A stretch of 64,000 nucleotides of DNA from Blasia pusilla (taxonomy: Eukaryota > Marchantiophyta > Marchantiopsida > Blasiales). Position numbers and translations under genes: made by a program. The stretch spans positions 12,958,001-13,022,000 of the forward strand of contig CM114273.1 in the NCBI GenBank assembly GCA_050084515.1, in the 5' to 3' direction. Of the stretch, positions 48,960 to 61,170 are shown piece by piece. The notes under the pieces were generated by a model, which saw nothing but the letters and a program-made list of their open reading frames with translations, was not told the DNA's origin and did no database searches. The first letter of the stretch is position 1; every line of letters starts with the position of its first letter.

Positions 48960-51900
48960 CGATGTCTATGAAGAAGTTTGCCAACTTCTTTCATAGGGAG
49001 ATCCCATAAACATGAGGAACCGGCCACCATAGAGGGTCATCCCTTTTTTTGTCCCAACTTTTGGGACAAAAAAAACGGGTTCAAGTCTCGGCGACCTCAA
49101 CAAGTTTATGATTGGAAGTAGTTTTTAACGTTGGTGCATTTTGTTGCATTATCCATTGGGAGCTAATTTGGATGTAGAAATGGAGGTCGTGGTGGCAAAG
49201 TTTGCAAGATGCATGTTGTAGCTTTGGTGAGTGGGAGGTTTAGAGAGGAAAGGTTTGAAGACTTTTCCTTCAAAAATCTCCCAGTGGACATTCTTCATGC
49301 CCTCATGTCAATTCTTCATATGGTTAAGGGGAGGACTTTGGGTATGGAGTTAGGAAAAATGCCTCTGGAGCTCGAGCCCAAAACAACATGCTAAGGGTTA
49401 GTGTTTGTAACTTGGAGCTTGTTGATATGGTGGGAGGATTTGGTATGCTATGCTATAGGTAGAATGGATTGATTGGAATATTTATTATCTTACTCATTGA
49501 AAACCCATGATTGAGTTAATTCAATCACATGTAAGAAAAGAAGAGGATACGTAAGCACAAATCTGATTGCACTCAAAGCAATATGTTCTTTGTACAATCA
49601 AATTTCTCCTTCCCCACAAATCTTTGAGTTAATGGATGAGAGATTTTATGTGTTTTCATGTGAAAGTGATCAACTCCTTCATGTGAGAAATGGATTTTCG
49701 TTTGCAATTAGTTTGCAGCATGCTTAATCTGATGGATTCCAAAAGGTGAGCACAAGTTCGTCAAGACTCTACTACAAGAAAGTGACTACCAAAAGTTGTA
49801 TCTCCATTTCTTTATATAAGATCTTTTTTCTCTACTTTGCGATTAGCATCAAAGCCCCTTGCCAAAGTTAAATGCTAAAAACTTTCATTCCAAATTGCTC
49901 ACTTTTCCTAAGGTATTCTTGTTTTTTTCTAGTCATGGCTTGTGGATTCTCTAGTCGACATGGATAAAGATGATGGCCATTAAAAATGAACAATTCCATC
50001 AATGGTCGAATTTACAAAGGAGACACAAGAAAGCCCCAATCTAAAGGTTTGGAAACTTATCATGTTGTTTCCATGGTTGATGGAAGAGTTATCATGGATG
50101 AAAACTATTCAATGAAGGATAGTTCCTCTATGGTTCAAATTCTCTTACAAGAGTCATGAAATCTCTTACCTTTGTAGCTTGCATTCAACAAAGCACGCGA
50201 AATTCTTCACCATAGAAGTCACAAACTTATGATGAGACTTGCCAAATTCTTCAGTGAGCTCATGATTTTTCTACAACAAAATGTGAATATGGGTGTCTAT
50301 TGAACAAGGGGAATTTTAAGTAAGAGGAAAATTCAAAGAGAAAATAAATAAGTGTGCATGTGGCCGACAAGGAGTTTGAGATTCTTCTTAAAATTTTCAT
50401 TGACAAGTGATATTTCCAAAGGTCATATACCAAAATATTAGAGGTCCATCTCCCATTATGTTTAATAAAATATTAGAATCAATACTCATCACATGTCTTG
50501 AAAAGAAAATTTGAATAGGATACTTTAATGTAAGAAATTTCAATTATGACCAAAATTTCTCGAAATGAAAAGAAAATTGATAAAACTTATTCAACCCTAA
50601 TGCCACATTTTCATAACGTTCTTACTCTTTCTCTAGGAAGCGTGGGTAAATGATATCCATGCGTCAATCCCAAGGAAAGTATGCATAGAAGCAAAGACAA
50701 GAAAAAATCTTTGATCGAGTGATAATTAATGTCCAAAGGCATGGAGGAAGCAAATGGATCTAAAGGTGAATATAATAAAACCATTAATGTTTTCCAAGAG
50801 AGGAAAGAAAATAAAATAAATGTAAAAATAGCTATTAATAAAACCAAATATGAGGCCCATTCCAACTTGTCAAATCTTAGAGATAGTGTAGTAACATGAT
50901 CTTTCTAGTTTCTTGTTATAATTGAAGGGGTTCTTGCTTTGTTAAATGATGGCAAAGACAGAAAAAAAAAAACCTCATCCCTCACCATTCAAAGTGGTTG
51001 AGAGGGCCATGATGTTTAGGGGGGGGATTAATTACTAGAGCCTTCCACAAATTCTCATTTTGAGTGGTCATAATAAGGTGACTTAAACAGGGAATTATGT
51101 CATATGTGGAACTTTTAGCCTAGAATTTGTTTAAACATTTTTTCACCAAAACTTAGGTTTGATTATAAAAATAAATTGTTTTACAATTTTTTCAAAAGAT
51201 GTAATTCATGAAATTATGATTAGGATGGCCACCGTAGTGGAACAAGCTACCACATGCCATGATGTGTTATTATATGGAGGGACTAAAGGGGTTCCGTAAG
51301 GCCATCAAGATGGTGCTTAAAATCACTCCTAATCGAGCTACTCAATTCTAGTCCGCGTTATGTATGGGGCACTCTTGGACGCCATGGTTATAAAGCACCC
51401 CATTTGGAGAAACATGGACCTCCTTGGATATGCAAGTTTCTCAAATGGAGATTTAGTATTGATGTCCTAAAGGTGATTTTCTACTATTTGGGAGAATATC
51501 AAACCAATATGAGACCCTTTGAGAGGGTGGGAGATTAATTAATAAACATGCGTGGAAAAGATTTTGGATAGCTTAGATGGAGGGAGCTTATATGAAGAAA
51601 AGAAAAAAGGGCAGTGTATGTAGGAACTCTAAATATTAGATTATTTTTGGAGTGAATATATGTTGTTACATGGACTTCAAATAATGACATTTCTTCATTT
51701 TCTTAAAAATAATGATTAGATAGAATAATAAATTGAAATCCACTTGACACCACATAGGAGCGTCCAACATTAGTTAATTATTTAATCTAATCTATTGATA
51801 AATTTCATTAATTCTCTTTAAAATTTATATTATTATTGGGCCATGCAATTAACCGCCATCAATTAAGAGTATGGCGTATAGGAGGAATGAAGGAAGGAAT

Positions 51901-52110
51901 GAAAGTAATAAGAAAATTAATTAGTATATTACTAATTAAGGGCATATCATTCATGAAATCATTTCTTATGCTTAAATCTGGTAAGTCTTGTATTAAACAT
52001 AATACGGAAGCAAAAACACATTCAAATCCATTTTTTTATATATTTAAAATTTTATTTTTTATTCATATAAAATATCCAAATGTCCTCTACATTTATATTA
52101 ATTATTTTTT
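48960..52110. other. AT-rich DNA without recognised genes
   Basis: About 3.1 kb with only short frames (for example 49209-49394 + and 50611-50865 -) that carry no known motif. ACTACAAGAAAGTGACTACC at 49774 resembles a CACTA terminus but is unpaired. A hairpin at 49044-49074 is listed separately. Confidence 0.5.
49044..49074. repeat. Perfect 14-bp hairpin
   Basis: Arms 49044-49057 and 49061-49074 (TTTTTTTGTCCCAA and its complement), loop CTT. Followed by GGGTTCAAGTCTCGG, which resembles a tRNA B box, though no tRNA fold was found. Confidence 0.85.
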
Positions 52111-52700
52111 TTCTTACCCGTCAGTGCAGGGACGCAGACTGCACTTGGCATCTTCACGTCTACGTATGTTGAAAACGTCAAGATGACCTTGATTCGACAG
52201 ACGTCGCCCGTCGTTGGTCCTTAGGGATGCGTTTCGGGAATATTCACTCACTCGGCCCCTCCCGCACATTCTCTCTCCCTTGTCGGCCGAGGGAATCCGA
52301 GTTCCTTAAAACTGCGACATTGGGAACGGCGGTTTAGCACCGAGAAATCCGCGCTGCGTAGCGTTGAGCGCGGCCTGCGGTAGATCCCGTCTGCATCGTT
52401 CGATGTCGCGAGAGGCGCGAAGCGGCGGTCAGGAAGCAACGTGTCACCCGTCCGAGGAACGACCCTCGGAGCGAACCATAGTTTGTTTGTTGTTGCGTTT
52501 AGGGTTTAGACACGAGATTCGCTTGCACGGGCGGATCGGAACGGCGCTCGAGGAGCACGTCAGCGGTGAAGTGAAGAACGGACGAATAGGGTTGCGTTCG
52601 CTTGGCGAAAGCGATTGCGTCGAGTCTTGCGAAATTGCGAATCTAACTTGAGTACGCGTCGCTTGAAACGGCACGAGGGGATCTCCATCCACGCAAGGAA
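52111..52700. other. GC-rich island with CpG words, function unknown
   Basis: A sharp switch from AT-rich to CpG-rich DNA. A forward frame (52364-52651, 95 codons) and overlapping reverse frames lack known motifs. GTTTAGGGTTTAGAC at 52497 is a short telomere-like word. It could be a promoter or 5' exon of an unseen gene, or a decayed element. Confidence 0.3.
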
Positions 52701-52837
52701 TGTAGACCCATCTCTAGACGTTACGCGTGTATTCATGTCATTTGTTTTCTATGATAAAAATTAATTATCATTTTCTTTCGTTTTTTAACTTTTCTAAAAT
52801 TAAAATAAAATGAATTGGTCATGATCTAGAGGAAAAG

Positions 52838-53400
52838 ACAAAGATGCCCTTCGATAAAAACGAGTGATGGAAAACCCATCGGAAGTACAAAAGAGGGGGA
52901 CTCAAAGAGTCAAAACCTGAAGGCCACAACACGACCAGAAAAGGAAGAAGGGGCATTCCCCCTAACGCATTTAAACTCACCAACAGCAGAGACAATATCA
53001 AGAACAACAAGAGAGCTATGACTACTACTAAGTGGGCCTCTAAACTGAGCCCGCCGCAAAATCCCATTAGCCTGGGCACGCCAGTAACGCTATGGAGACC
53101 AGCGCGCTACAATACAATCGCAGTAGCTAAGGACAACCCATTTCTCGAGTGGAGATGATAAAGTCGAACCTCTCTCCCCATAGCCCCATACATCTCTATG
53201 GCGGGGGATGAAGATGTGTCCTCGTGTAGTCGATCAGAGATATGTGTCTTCTTCGCCGCCGCCCCGCCGCCGCTCCTTGTAGCATTCGCCCTTGGGCCAC
53301 CACTTGGGCTCGCACTGCCTCCCGCGTAGGATCTGTGACTACCACGTCCGCCACAACCACCTCAGCCTCACGTGTCATGTAGAGATCGGCACGAATATGA
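52838..53400 (-). pseudogene. LINE-A fragment: C-terminal domain and 3' UTR
   Basis: Read on the - strand: MTREAEVVVADVVVTDPTRE, then AVRAQVVAQGRMLQGAAAG, matching 19645-19760 of the LINE-A copy. A frameshifted FIPLAIET region follows, then AQANGILRRAQFRGPLSSSH, which matches 19975-20050. The 3' UTR block (52965-52838) is shared with 48.3 and 16.9 kb. This copy links that dispersed UTR repeat to the LINE-A coding end. 5'-truncated and frameshifted. Confidence 0.8.
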
Positions 53401-54243
53401 ATGCGCCTCTTTTAACTTTCCTAACATTTATGTGAATAGATTACATCCCAAATGACCCTGTTCTATTTGGGTAAAGTAACCCATTTTGAGAGAGAGAGAG
53501 AGTAGACGTGGGGGTGTTTCTAACATAACCTCCACTTGTGGATATGTAGTTTCATCTTACATGGTTTCCATTTGTATTGTTCTATGACTTATGACCTTTT
53601 GTCCATTTTGGAAGTGGTCAAGTTTTTGAGTTTAGGAATGATATGTAACCATATTCAACTTGAAGGATGTCACTTAAAGAAACAAGTGATAAAAATGATC
53701 GTTTCTAGTCTCTTGTCCCATGGGATATGGAGAACACTTCTTCAAGTTAAAGTCATCAATTGTCCAATTCATTTACATTGAATTGTAACAAGCTAAATTA
53801 GGATTAAGATGTCACTTTTAACTTAAAAGTGACATCTTGATCATGACATTAATTGTAATAAGGGCACACTTCAAACTTCCTCTCGCTTTGTCGTGCTCTA
53901 AGTTGATTGATACATATCAATGATTCACATAGAATGAAAGATTGATGCTCATTTCAAATAGAATTACACACTTGGATGGGTTTTTTTGGAACTACTCCAT
54001 TTAACCTAATGATAAAAAAAAAGGAGATTGAATTGACTATCCCAAAGGTATTCCGTAGAGATAAAAAAAGAGGAGAACAACTAGCAAGCATTTTTCACAA
54101 TTGTTACGCAAAATAGAATTCAAAAGTCTACATGTATCTTGTGCAAAATGCTACGTTGATTTGACTTATGCTAAGTGGAGTCTATGGGGAAAATCATGAC
54201 AGGTTAACGTTAAAGTGGAAAACTACTAACCTTATAAGATATA
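53401..54243. other. AT-rich spacer with a hairpin
   Basis: No gene. Holds a short (GA)n at 53489-53503 and the inverted repeat at 53806-53838. Confidence 0.5.
53806..53838. repeat. 15-bp perfect inverted repeat, 3-nt loop
   Basis: AAGATGTCACTTTTA (53806-53820), loop ACT, then its exact complement at 53824-53838. Confidence 0.92.
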
Positions 54244-54654
54244 CTAGTTAGGATCCGTGAGGGATCGTGCGATGCACAATCTTGTACATATATACGCCCC
54301 CGATTCGTATAATAAAAAAAAGTCACGTGTCATAAATTCCTAAACTTAAAAAGACACGTGTGTAACTTTGAAGGTGTTGCCATTTCAAAAATCCTCCTCA
54401 AATTATAGTGTAAATTCACTCATTCACAAAGAAGACCTATCCATTCCTACAACATCAACACAAAATTTGAAATCATTAGCTAATGCATGTGCGATGTCTA
54501 GATGTATAATTTTGAATTGCCCATCTTAAGTGTGCAATTGAATTCGATCGATCCTATTGACTTAGACAACGAACGATTCTATTCCCTAAAAAAGATATGT
54601 ATCAAAATAGAGATGATCTCAAAATGAAGAGATAATTTCCAATAATAATATAGA
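54244..54654 (-). mobile_element. Helitron-like element, possibly two nested or tandem copies
   Basis: Reverse strand: TCTATATTATTATTGGAAAT at the 5' end (54654, then T outside), ending TGCATCGCACGATCCC and CTAG (54244), A outside. The right part, 54474-54654, is alike to the 170-bp element at 40024-40193 and has its own CTAA-type end near 54475, so two elements may be joined here. Confidence 0.62.
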
Positions 54655-54752
54655 TAAATGAAGATTTAATTTCGCTTATAATATCTCTATTAATCTTGGC
54701 AACAACAAGTATCCATTTTGATGAGAACATTCATAACTTGATTTCATATAAA

Positions 54753-54962
54753 TTAGTAAGGGGATCGTGTGATGCATGGGAAATAAAAAAGTGTTCGAAG
54801 AGCTAGTGAAAAGTTTGAGTGTTAGTGTAGGCATGAAGGGAAAGGACCATTATGCCGCACAAAAATTCAAACTTGTGAAATAGTTTCTTGCCATTGAATC
54901 GCCAAATATCAAATGGAAAAATATTTGCAAATGATAATGGCATTTCAATATAAAAATATAGA
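54753..54962 (-). mobile_element. Small Helitron-like element, 210 bp
   Basis: Reverse strand: TCTATATTTTTATATTGAAA at the start, CATGCATCACACGATCCCC hairpin-like end, then CTAA and T. Shares GGGAAATAAAAAAGTGTT with 28037-28258. Confidence 0.58.
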
Positions 54963-55059
54963 TTATTTATTCATAAATATTTAAAATATCAATCATTCAA
55001 ATAATTTATACACACGTACAAGATTAAAAAGCATAGAAACTATCTCGTGCGTGAATAAT

Positions 55060-56158
55060 AATATATGTCAGATCTTCTTATTATGAGATCAGTTCCATGG
55101 TTCCTATTCCTGGATCCCGCGGAATCGGAGGATGTACGAGGAGGAAATCCGGCGACCTATCGCTTCGCCGGAAACGCCTGGGAAGGCCGGGTTGGAGCGT
55201 CCGGTGGCCCTAGCCACGTCGGCAGTACCGCTGCCGCCTGTCGCCTTCCCGAGCGCCGCCGCCCGCGTTTGCGTGCGGGCGGGGGCTAAACCGTCGTGTC
55301 TTCCCGCACAGACCCGCGCGGTCTCGTGACCCCAGCCAGCAAGCCAGCCAGCCAGCCAGCCAGCCATCCATCCATCCAGTCAGTCAGTTTGTCAGTCAAG
55401 TCAGCAGTGGTCCGTCTTCTTCCCCTCTTCAAAGTTCCAATCGTCTTCAGCGTCCGAGGCCATCCTAGAACTCTCTCGCGCGCCCCTCCTCTACTGCTTG
55501 CCCTCAGTGACCTACTACCAGTGACCACTCTCCTCTCCTCTCCCTCCCACTCCCACTCCCTTGTCTCGCGCATCGCGAGTCGGTGATCCGTATGAATGTG
55601 TTTAGGACTGCGCCTGGCGCGGCAGAGGGAGGCGGGGCAGGGAGGCCGCTGCGATAGGTGTGAGATTTCGTGGCGGACGACTTCGTGTTAGGAGGAGTGG
55701 AGTGTAGTGCAGTGGAGCGGTGCGGTGCGGTACATGCGTGCGTGAATCGACTGCGCGCGTTGTTGGGGGTGCCGGAAGGAAGAAACGCATCGGGAAGCCG
55801 TGCGGAAAATGGAACGAGTGTGGATTGTGGTTATGTCGTTGTATGGTGAACTGCATATGGTCTTCCAGAGGCTTTCGGTTTGGAGGGATTAGCGTGGGTT
55901 TTCCTGCGGAGGACGTACGTTCGGGAGTTGCTAGGGTATGCGCTTCGCATAATTAGGGTCCTGTGTCGGAGGAGAGGCGCGAGTCGACGGTGTCGGTGGA
56001 AGCAGATTGAGAGTTAGGTAGGACTCTTGAGGAAATCTTGTACAGTTGAAGGTTTTTTGATTCCCGTCCTCGAAGAGGCTTGTAGAATTACGAGCGTTTG
56101 TGAATATCGGCTTCGAGCGACGTGATTTGGTGTTTTCTGAGAAAGCTAGGAAAGTAGT
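55060..56158 (+). promoter_or_regulatory. Presumed promoter and 5' UTR of the RSH gene
   Basis: GC- and CpG-rich stretch replacing AT-rich DNA, ending at the RSH start codon. Contains a CCAG/CATC/CAGT tetranucleotide tract (55332-55407) and pyrimidine-rich DNA (55470-55570: CTCTCCTCTCCTCTCCCTCC), as often seen in plant 5' UTRs. I cannot place the transcription start or exclude a 5' UTR intron. Overlapping frames here are composition artefacts. Confidence 0.45.
55332..55407. repeat. Tetranucleotide tract (CCAG)n(CATC)n(CAGT)n
   Basis: About five CCAG/CAGC units, three CATC units and three CAGT units in succession, in the presumed RSH 5' region. Confidence 0.9.
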
Positions 56159-59100
56159 ATGCACATGGCTGGGATTGCTCTCTACTCCAGCTCCCCTCCG
56201 GCAGTCTGGTCGACGCAGTGTTCTTTGAGCAGTTCTACCACCGCTGTTTTTGACAACGATGTGCACGGACGAATCACGCAGCAAAGCAATTCGGGCGCCA
56301 GGCCTTTGATAGGAGGGCTGTCCGGCCTCTTCGCGAGCTCCACCAACAGACCGTCCAATCTTTCCCCTTGCTCTCATGGCGATGGGGTGGATTACAATTC
56401 GTTCAATTCTGGCTCAGGGATGGTTCGAAGTTCCTCGCTGACGGATTTGTGCCACAATGGTAGTGCCTGGGAATGTGAGAGCCGCAGCGGTTCTATCAGT
56501 ATCCCTGTCGCTTCTTCCTGCAGGTTGAAGGAGCGTAGCCCGGTTTCGGTTCTTCATGCCCCGTTCTCTCGGAGTAGCCTCCATAACTCGCCGATATACT
56601 CGTTGATTGCCCGGGATAGTGCTGTGAGCGCTGTTGGCCTTCCGCCGCTGGACCCCCATCTGGAACGGCATTCTCGCAGAAGAGGCGCGCCTTCGGTTGA
56701 AGAGAGATGGCCAATCTCGAGGAGTGTGGGATTTGAGGTTGTCGGCGATGGGAGCTTTGGTAATTGCCAGGCTCGCCTCTGGAGTCCCGATTCTTCTGCG
56801 AGTGGCAGTAACCCTACTTCTCCCGAGGATGACCGAAACAATATGAGCCGTCACTTCACGAGGAAAGATGGATTCCTGCGTCCCCTCACGCCCAATGAAG
56901 TTCTTGAGTCGGAACAGCAGGACCTTCTGGAGGCGCGGAAAAGGTTGACTAGGCTTGCGCAGTCCCCTGTCCCCACGTCGACCTCCACGAGTGGAAGTTT
57001 GGCGTCTACGGCCGATGAGTTGTTAGCTGACGCACAGGCTCGGCACAAGATATTCCATGATCCGCTCGTCATTCAGGCTTTCGAGGTTGCAGAGGAAGCG
57101 CATAGGAACCAAGTAAGTTAGTTCTGATTCTGATTGGCAAGAGCCGTCTTACTATCTTTAAAGAACTGGTCGAATCGAGTGTTAATCTAATTCTGTAGAA
57201 CCATGTCCCGTTTGCGACCACTTCTTCGCCTTGATTGTGGACCCTGCATATTTGGCAATCGACTCTGTAGTCTTGTTCAAGTTACGGACACACGCTTCGG
57301 GCTGGCCCTTTGCTCGCTGAGTTCTTCAATTGTCCGTCTCTAGTCGGAAGCAGGCACACGCCAGGTTTGAGAGTGTTTGAGAATTTTCTTCGAGTTCACG
57401 GCGTACGATGTCAAGTAGCGCACTCTGAGCTCATCCATTTCTTCTTGAACTGTGCAGATGCGGAGGAACGGTGACCTCTACTTAGCGCACTGTGTCGAAA
57501 CAGCCATCCTTCTCGCGGATACCGGTGCAGACAGCACGGTGGTAGCAGCAGGGTTGCTCCATGATACTCTGGATGACTCGAGTCTCGTCCAGGAGCAGAT
57601 TCGTGCTACGTTTGGTTCAGAGATCGAATACCTCGTCGCCGGAGTGAGTCCTGCGAGCCAAACATTTTCCTTCGTTTCAGATTTCCATATCACTATGCAG
57701 CTGAGCTGCGACGAGCGGCTTGATTGTTTGTGCACGGATGGAGCACCTATTGTCCTGCTGTCATTTTCAGTCCTGACTTGGCCTTGGTTTTCTGTTCAGG
57801 TATCGAAGTTGAGTACCTTCAGTCAGCTGGCTCGGGATAATCAAACGGCATGCAACCCTGTGGAAGCCGATCGGTTGAGGACCATGTTCCTTGCAATGGT
57901 AGATGTCCGTGTGGTTCTCATCAAACTGGCTGACCGTCTGCACAATTTGAGGACACTCGATGTGTTGACACCAGTCAAGCAACTCCGTATTGCAGATGAG
58001 ACATTGGAGATATTTGCCCCCCTTGCGAACAGGTTAGGTATATGGAGTTGGAAGGCAGAAATCGAAGATATCTGCTTCAAGTACTTGAAACCCTTGGAGT
58101 ACACAGAGCTTGCTACGAAAATGGCCCAAGGATGGCAACAGGGTGCTGTCTTATCCTCTATTCAGCAGTTGGACGAGGCTCTACGCCTGGAAGGATTAGA
58201 AATTACTGACATCTGTGGGCGGCCAAAGAATTTGTACAGTATCTACCGAAAAATGCAAAGGTGATTGTTCCTCCCATATGTAGTTCCCTCGTATCCAGTG
58301 AAGGGATCAAATTTCTCACTAAGCTTGGGAACTCATCTAGTGAAGATCGCGAGCGTATCTCTTCTCTTCATTCGCTGATCTGCTTCTAACCTCGTTTTGT
58401 GCACTTGGGATGTGCAGGAAAAGTCGCAGTATCGATGAGATCTTTGATGTGCGTGGAATGAGATTGATTGTTCGGGATGAGGCGAGCTGCTATGCCGCTC
58501 TCGAGGTGGTACACCGCATATGGGCTCACATTCCCAAGAAGTTCAAAGATTACATCAGTCAGCCTAAAGCTAATGGGTACGCAGTCTGCTATCGGCAAGT
58601 TGATTGGGATGTCTGAGTCGTAGACAAATTGATGCGAACCTGTGAAATTGTTGGTTTTCTGCAGCTTCGTCACTTAATCGGGAATTGGTCTGGGATTCAT
58701 CAGTCTATCCGTTAATGGATGCGACAGGTTTATTAGCAAGTTCATGAAGATCCAATGGTTCGTTTTAATGCTCAGAGCAGTGGTGAGGTCACCATGGTCG
58801 ATCATGCTCTGCCGACTTGGTTGGTTTTTATCGCTGAGATGCTCAATTGGATGTGCAGTTACCAGTCGTTGCACACTGTCATATTGGGTGAAGATGGGCA
58901 TCCTCTGGAGGTGCAAATCCGGACAATGGAAATGCATCACCAAGCTGAATATGGCATGGCTGCGCACTGGAGGTATAAGGAGAACAATAGCAAGCATTCC
59001 TCTTTTCTCCTGCAGAAGGTGGAATGGGCAAGATGGGTTCTCACTTGGCATAGTGAAATTTTGGACACGAAACTCCGTGTATCACCCCTGGGAGTAAACA

Positions 59101-59826
59101 TAAGGCCGCCTTGCCCTTTCCCGGTGCACCAGGATGACTGTCCGTATGCACTAGGCTGTTCACTACCACCACCACAGAGTGACGATGATCCACTGTTCGT
59201 CATCATGGTAGAGGATGAGAATGTAAGTGTACTTATTTGGGCTACGTTTTGCTGTCAAGTTTTGTAGCCTGGCGGGAGAAGGTGGCCGTGATATAAATAG
59301 GATTTTTCTGCTGCAAGATCGTGCTCAATGCCCTCGTTCTCAGCGTTTACTTCGATCTCGTAATGTGAACATTTCCGAAACATTCATTAACAGAACACGT
59401 ATTTGGTGTATGCAGATGATTGTGCAGGAGTTACCTCCGGGCTCCACTCCTGCCGATTTGTTGGCTGAAAAATCGTCTGACAGGGATTCGGTTTCGGTTT
59501 CCAGCACCTTCAGATCTCGTAAATGGTCATGGCCCAAGGTAAACCATCAATTAGTTGAAAATTTCCAACAAAAGTTGAGAATGGGAGATCTAGTGGAGTT
59601 GAGTAGTGAGCAAGAGATAAAGCCACTGATGGTCCCTGGTATTCCGCGAGAACTGGAAGTGGTTCAGCCTCATTCCGGGAAACCTTGTGGCAAGATTGCT
59701 TTGGAGTTCCAAAGGGAGCAGCTCAAGCGATTGTATCTAGAAGGAGTCAGAGTGAATGAGGAAGCACGGCGAGGTCCTCGAACGGCCACTAAAGAACAGC
59801 GTGCGAGTATTGCCAGATTTTCATAG
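56159..59826 (+). CDS. RSH2/3: Chloroplast-type RelA/SpoT homologue, (p)ppGpp synthetase/hydrolase, six exons
   Basis: Makes and breaks the alarmone (p)ppGpp, in plants usually inside plastids. Exons by GT-AG sites: 56159-57112, 57458-57643, 57800-58260, 58418-58576, 58859-59222, 59416-59826. They join in frame to 844 codons. N-terminus MHMAGIALYSSSPPAVWS, Ser-rich and with few acidic residues, fits a transit peptide, as does LIGGLSGLF, a phrase of RSH2/RSH3 proteins. HD hydrolase domain about 300-450: HCVETA (His329), LLHDTLDD (His353, Asp354), KLADRLHN (422-429). Synthetase domain about 530-640: DVRGMRLIV, NGYQSLHT (586-593), LEVQIRT (Glu604), AEYGMAAHWRYK. Then RPPCPFPVHQDDCPYALG and a C-terminal TGS-like part (VQELPPGSTPADLL, KLRMGDLVEL). 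No EF-hands, so not the CRSH type. Both active sites look complete; the HD box has Asp where bacterial enzymes have Glu. The only confident host gene here. Confidence 0.93.
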
Positions 59827-61170
59827 AAGCCCAACTCCAAGGTGCCTTGTAAAATATCACTGTCTCCATCCTGAAGATAGACACCCTGGCCCATGTACAT
59901 GTTGTATATAATTTATGATGTTAGGGAGTAGGCGAGAATTCACGGAACATTCAAAACATTCTTTGCCCTTGAAACATTCTGTAGGGTAATGCACATTGCA
60001 CGACAATCCTGAATTTTGTATAGCAGCGGTGTCCTCTCAAAGAACGGCCACACAGTCGAACTGTGTCCATGCCTTCCCTGTAATTAAACAAACTGGATTG
60101 TAAGCTCTGTCAGAAAATCAGCGAGCTACTTTTTTCAGATTTTCCGAAGATCGAAAGTTGTAAATTTTTATAGAAGCGCATCCTTCATGGCTGTACTCCA
60201 TCCAGCAGTTGAAATCCAGCTTCCATGGTTTAGTGCAATTCTCTGATGTGGTCTTGCATGGTTTTGCATTGCGTTTGTGCGTGAACGAGTTCCCCTCTTG
60301 CGTCTGAGTGCTGACCAGACTATAAGTGGTATGCTGTTTTCATCCGACCACCCGCCACTCGAGGAAGAGCCTCTTGGGATCTGGATTGCGGACTTCGAAG
60401 AAACATCCACGTGAGGGATATTGACTGCGATAATGTGAGAATGCCCAGGTACCCCACATATTCTTAACCGGAGGGGGAGGGCGCTAAATGCGCCCTCCCC
60501 CTCGTGTAAGGAAAGTTCTTATAAGGCTGATACCGCCCTAAAGCTGTTCAGATAAATGGTTTGAACCGCTGAAGCGAGCAAAAAACTTATGATGAGTTTT
60601 ACGATGTTAGAGTCCAAACGATATGGGGGTGGCGATATTCTAAGAGTCGAAGTTTCTACCTCGTTAGGGTGTGGATGATTACCAGACCAGGTCACATATT
60701 CGTAGAGTGGCTCACCGGAACCCCATGTTTCCAGTCAACTGTCGGCCACCACCAATCACTCCGTCCATCGGAGGTCCGAAAGATGGCCTGGAATACTGCC
60801 CCAAGAGAATTGGACAAAGCCTGCTTTACAAGATCTTGAAGAAGCTAAGGTCTTTCTCCCCAGTCTAACTTAATCAGATCAGGTATGCGTCTGCAGTGGG
60901 TCTACCTATTAAAGGCTTTCTTAGAGCAAGTCCCCCACGAAACAGTCCATGGTCGCGGAATCCACGTTATAATTTCAGGGTCCATATGATGGTCGCTGGT
61001 CCTCATTCTCAGCAACGCAAGGACTGCAGCCAGTGATCTTTTAAGTTGCTTCACAGTCAAACGTCGTACACCGTCCATGACCTTACCTGAACTGATAGGA
61101 GCTACTTAAAATTTAAGAATCTATGCCACCCTTCTTGGACTCGTCAAAAGCATGAAACTCAGTACATGCG
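59827..61170. other. RSH 3' flank, no further gene recognised
   Basis: The 3' UTR presumably lies in the first few hundred bases; no clear AATAAA signal is seen. A 65-codon frame at 60671-60868 has no known motif. The hairpin at 60471-60503 is listed separately. Confidence 0.5.
60471..60503. repeat. Perfect GC-rich hairpin downstream of RSH
   Basis: Arms GAGGGGGAGGGCGC (60471-60484) and its exact complement (60490-60503), loop TAAAT. 14 bp, 12 of them G:C. It lies 645 bp past the RSH stop. Confidence 0.93.

Noticed and set aside
49070-49110. tRNA gene suggested by GGTTCAAGTC
   Set aside because: No A box or cloverleaf arms around it.
55065-55586. Overlapping frames upstream of RSH as an extra gene
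   Set aside because: GC-rich DNA and the CCAG tract explain them; no motif.
57644-57799. Read-through of RSH intron 2 as coding sequence
   Set aside because: It is open in frame, but the inserted residues are absent from RSH family phrases, and splicing GGA|GTGAGT to CAG|GTATCG restores AGVSKLSTFSQLA.
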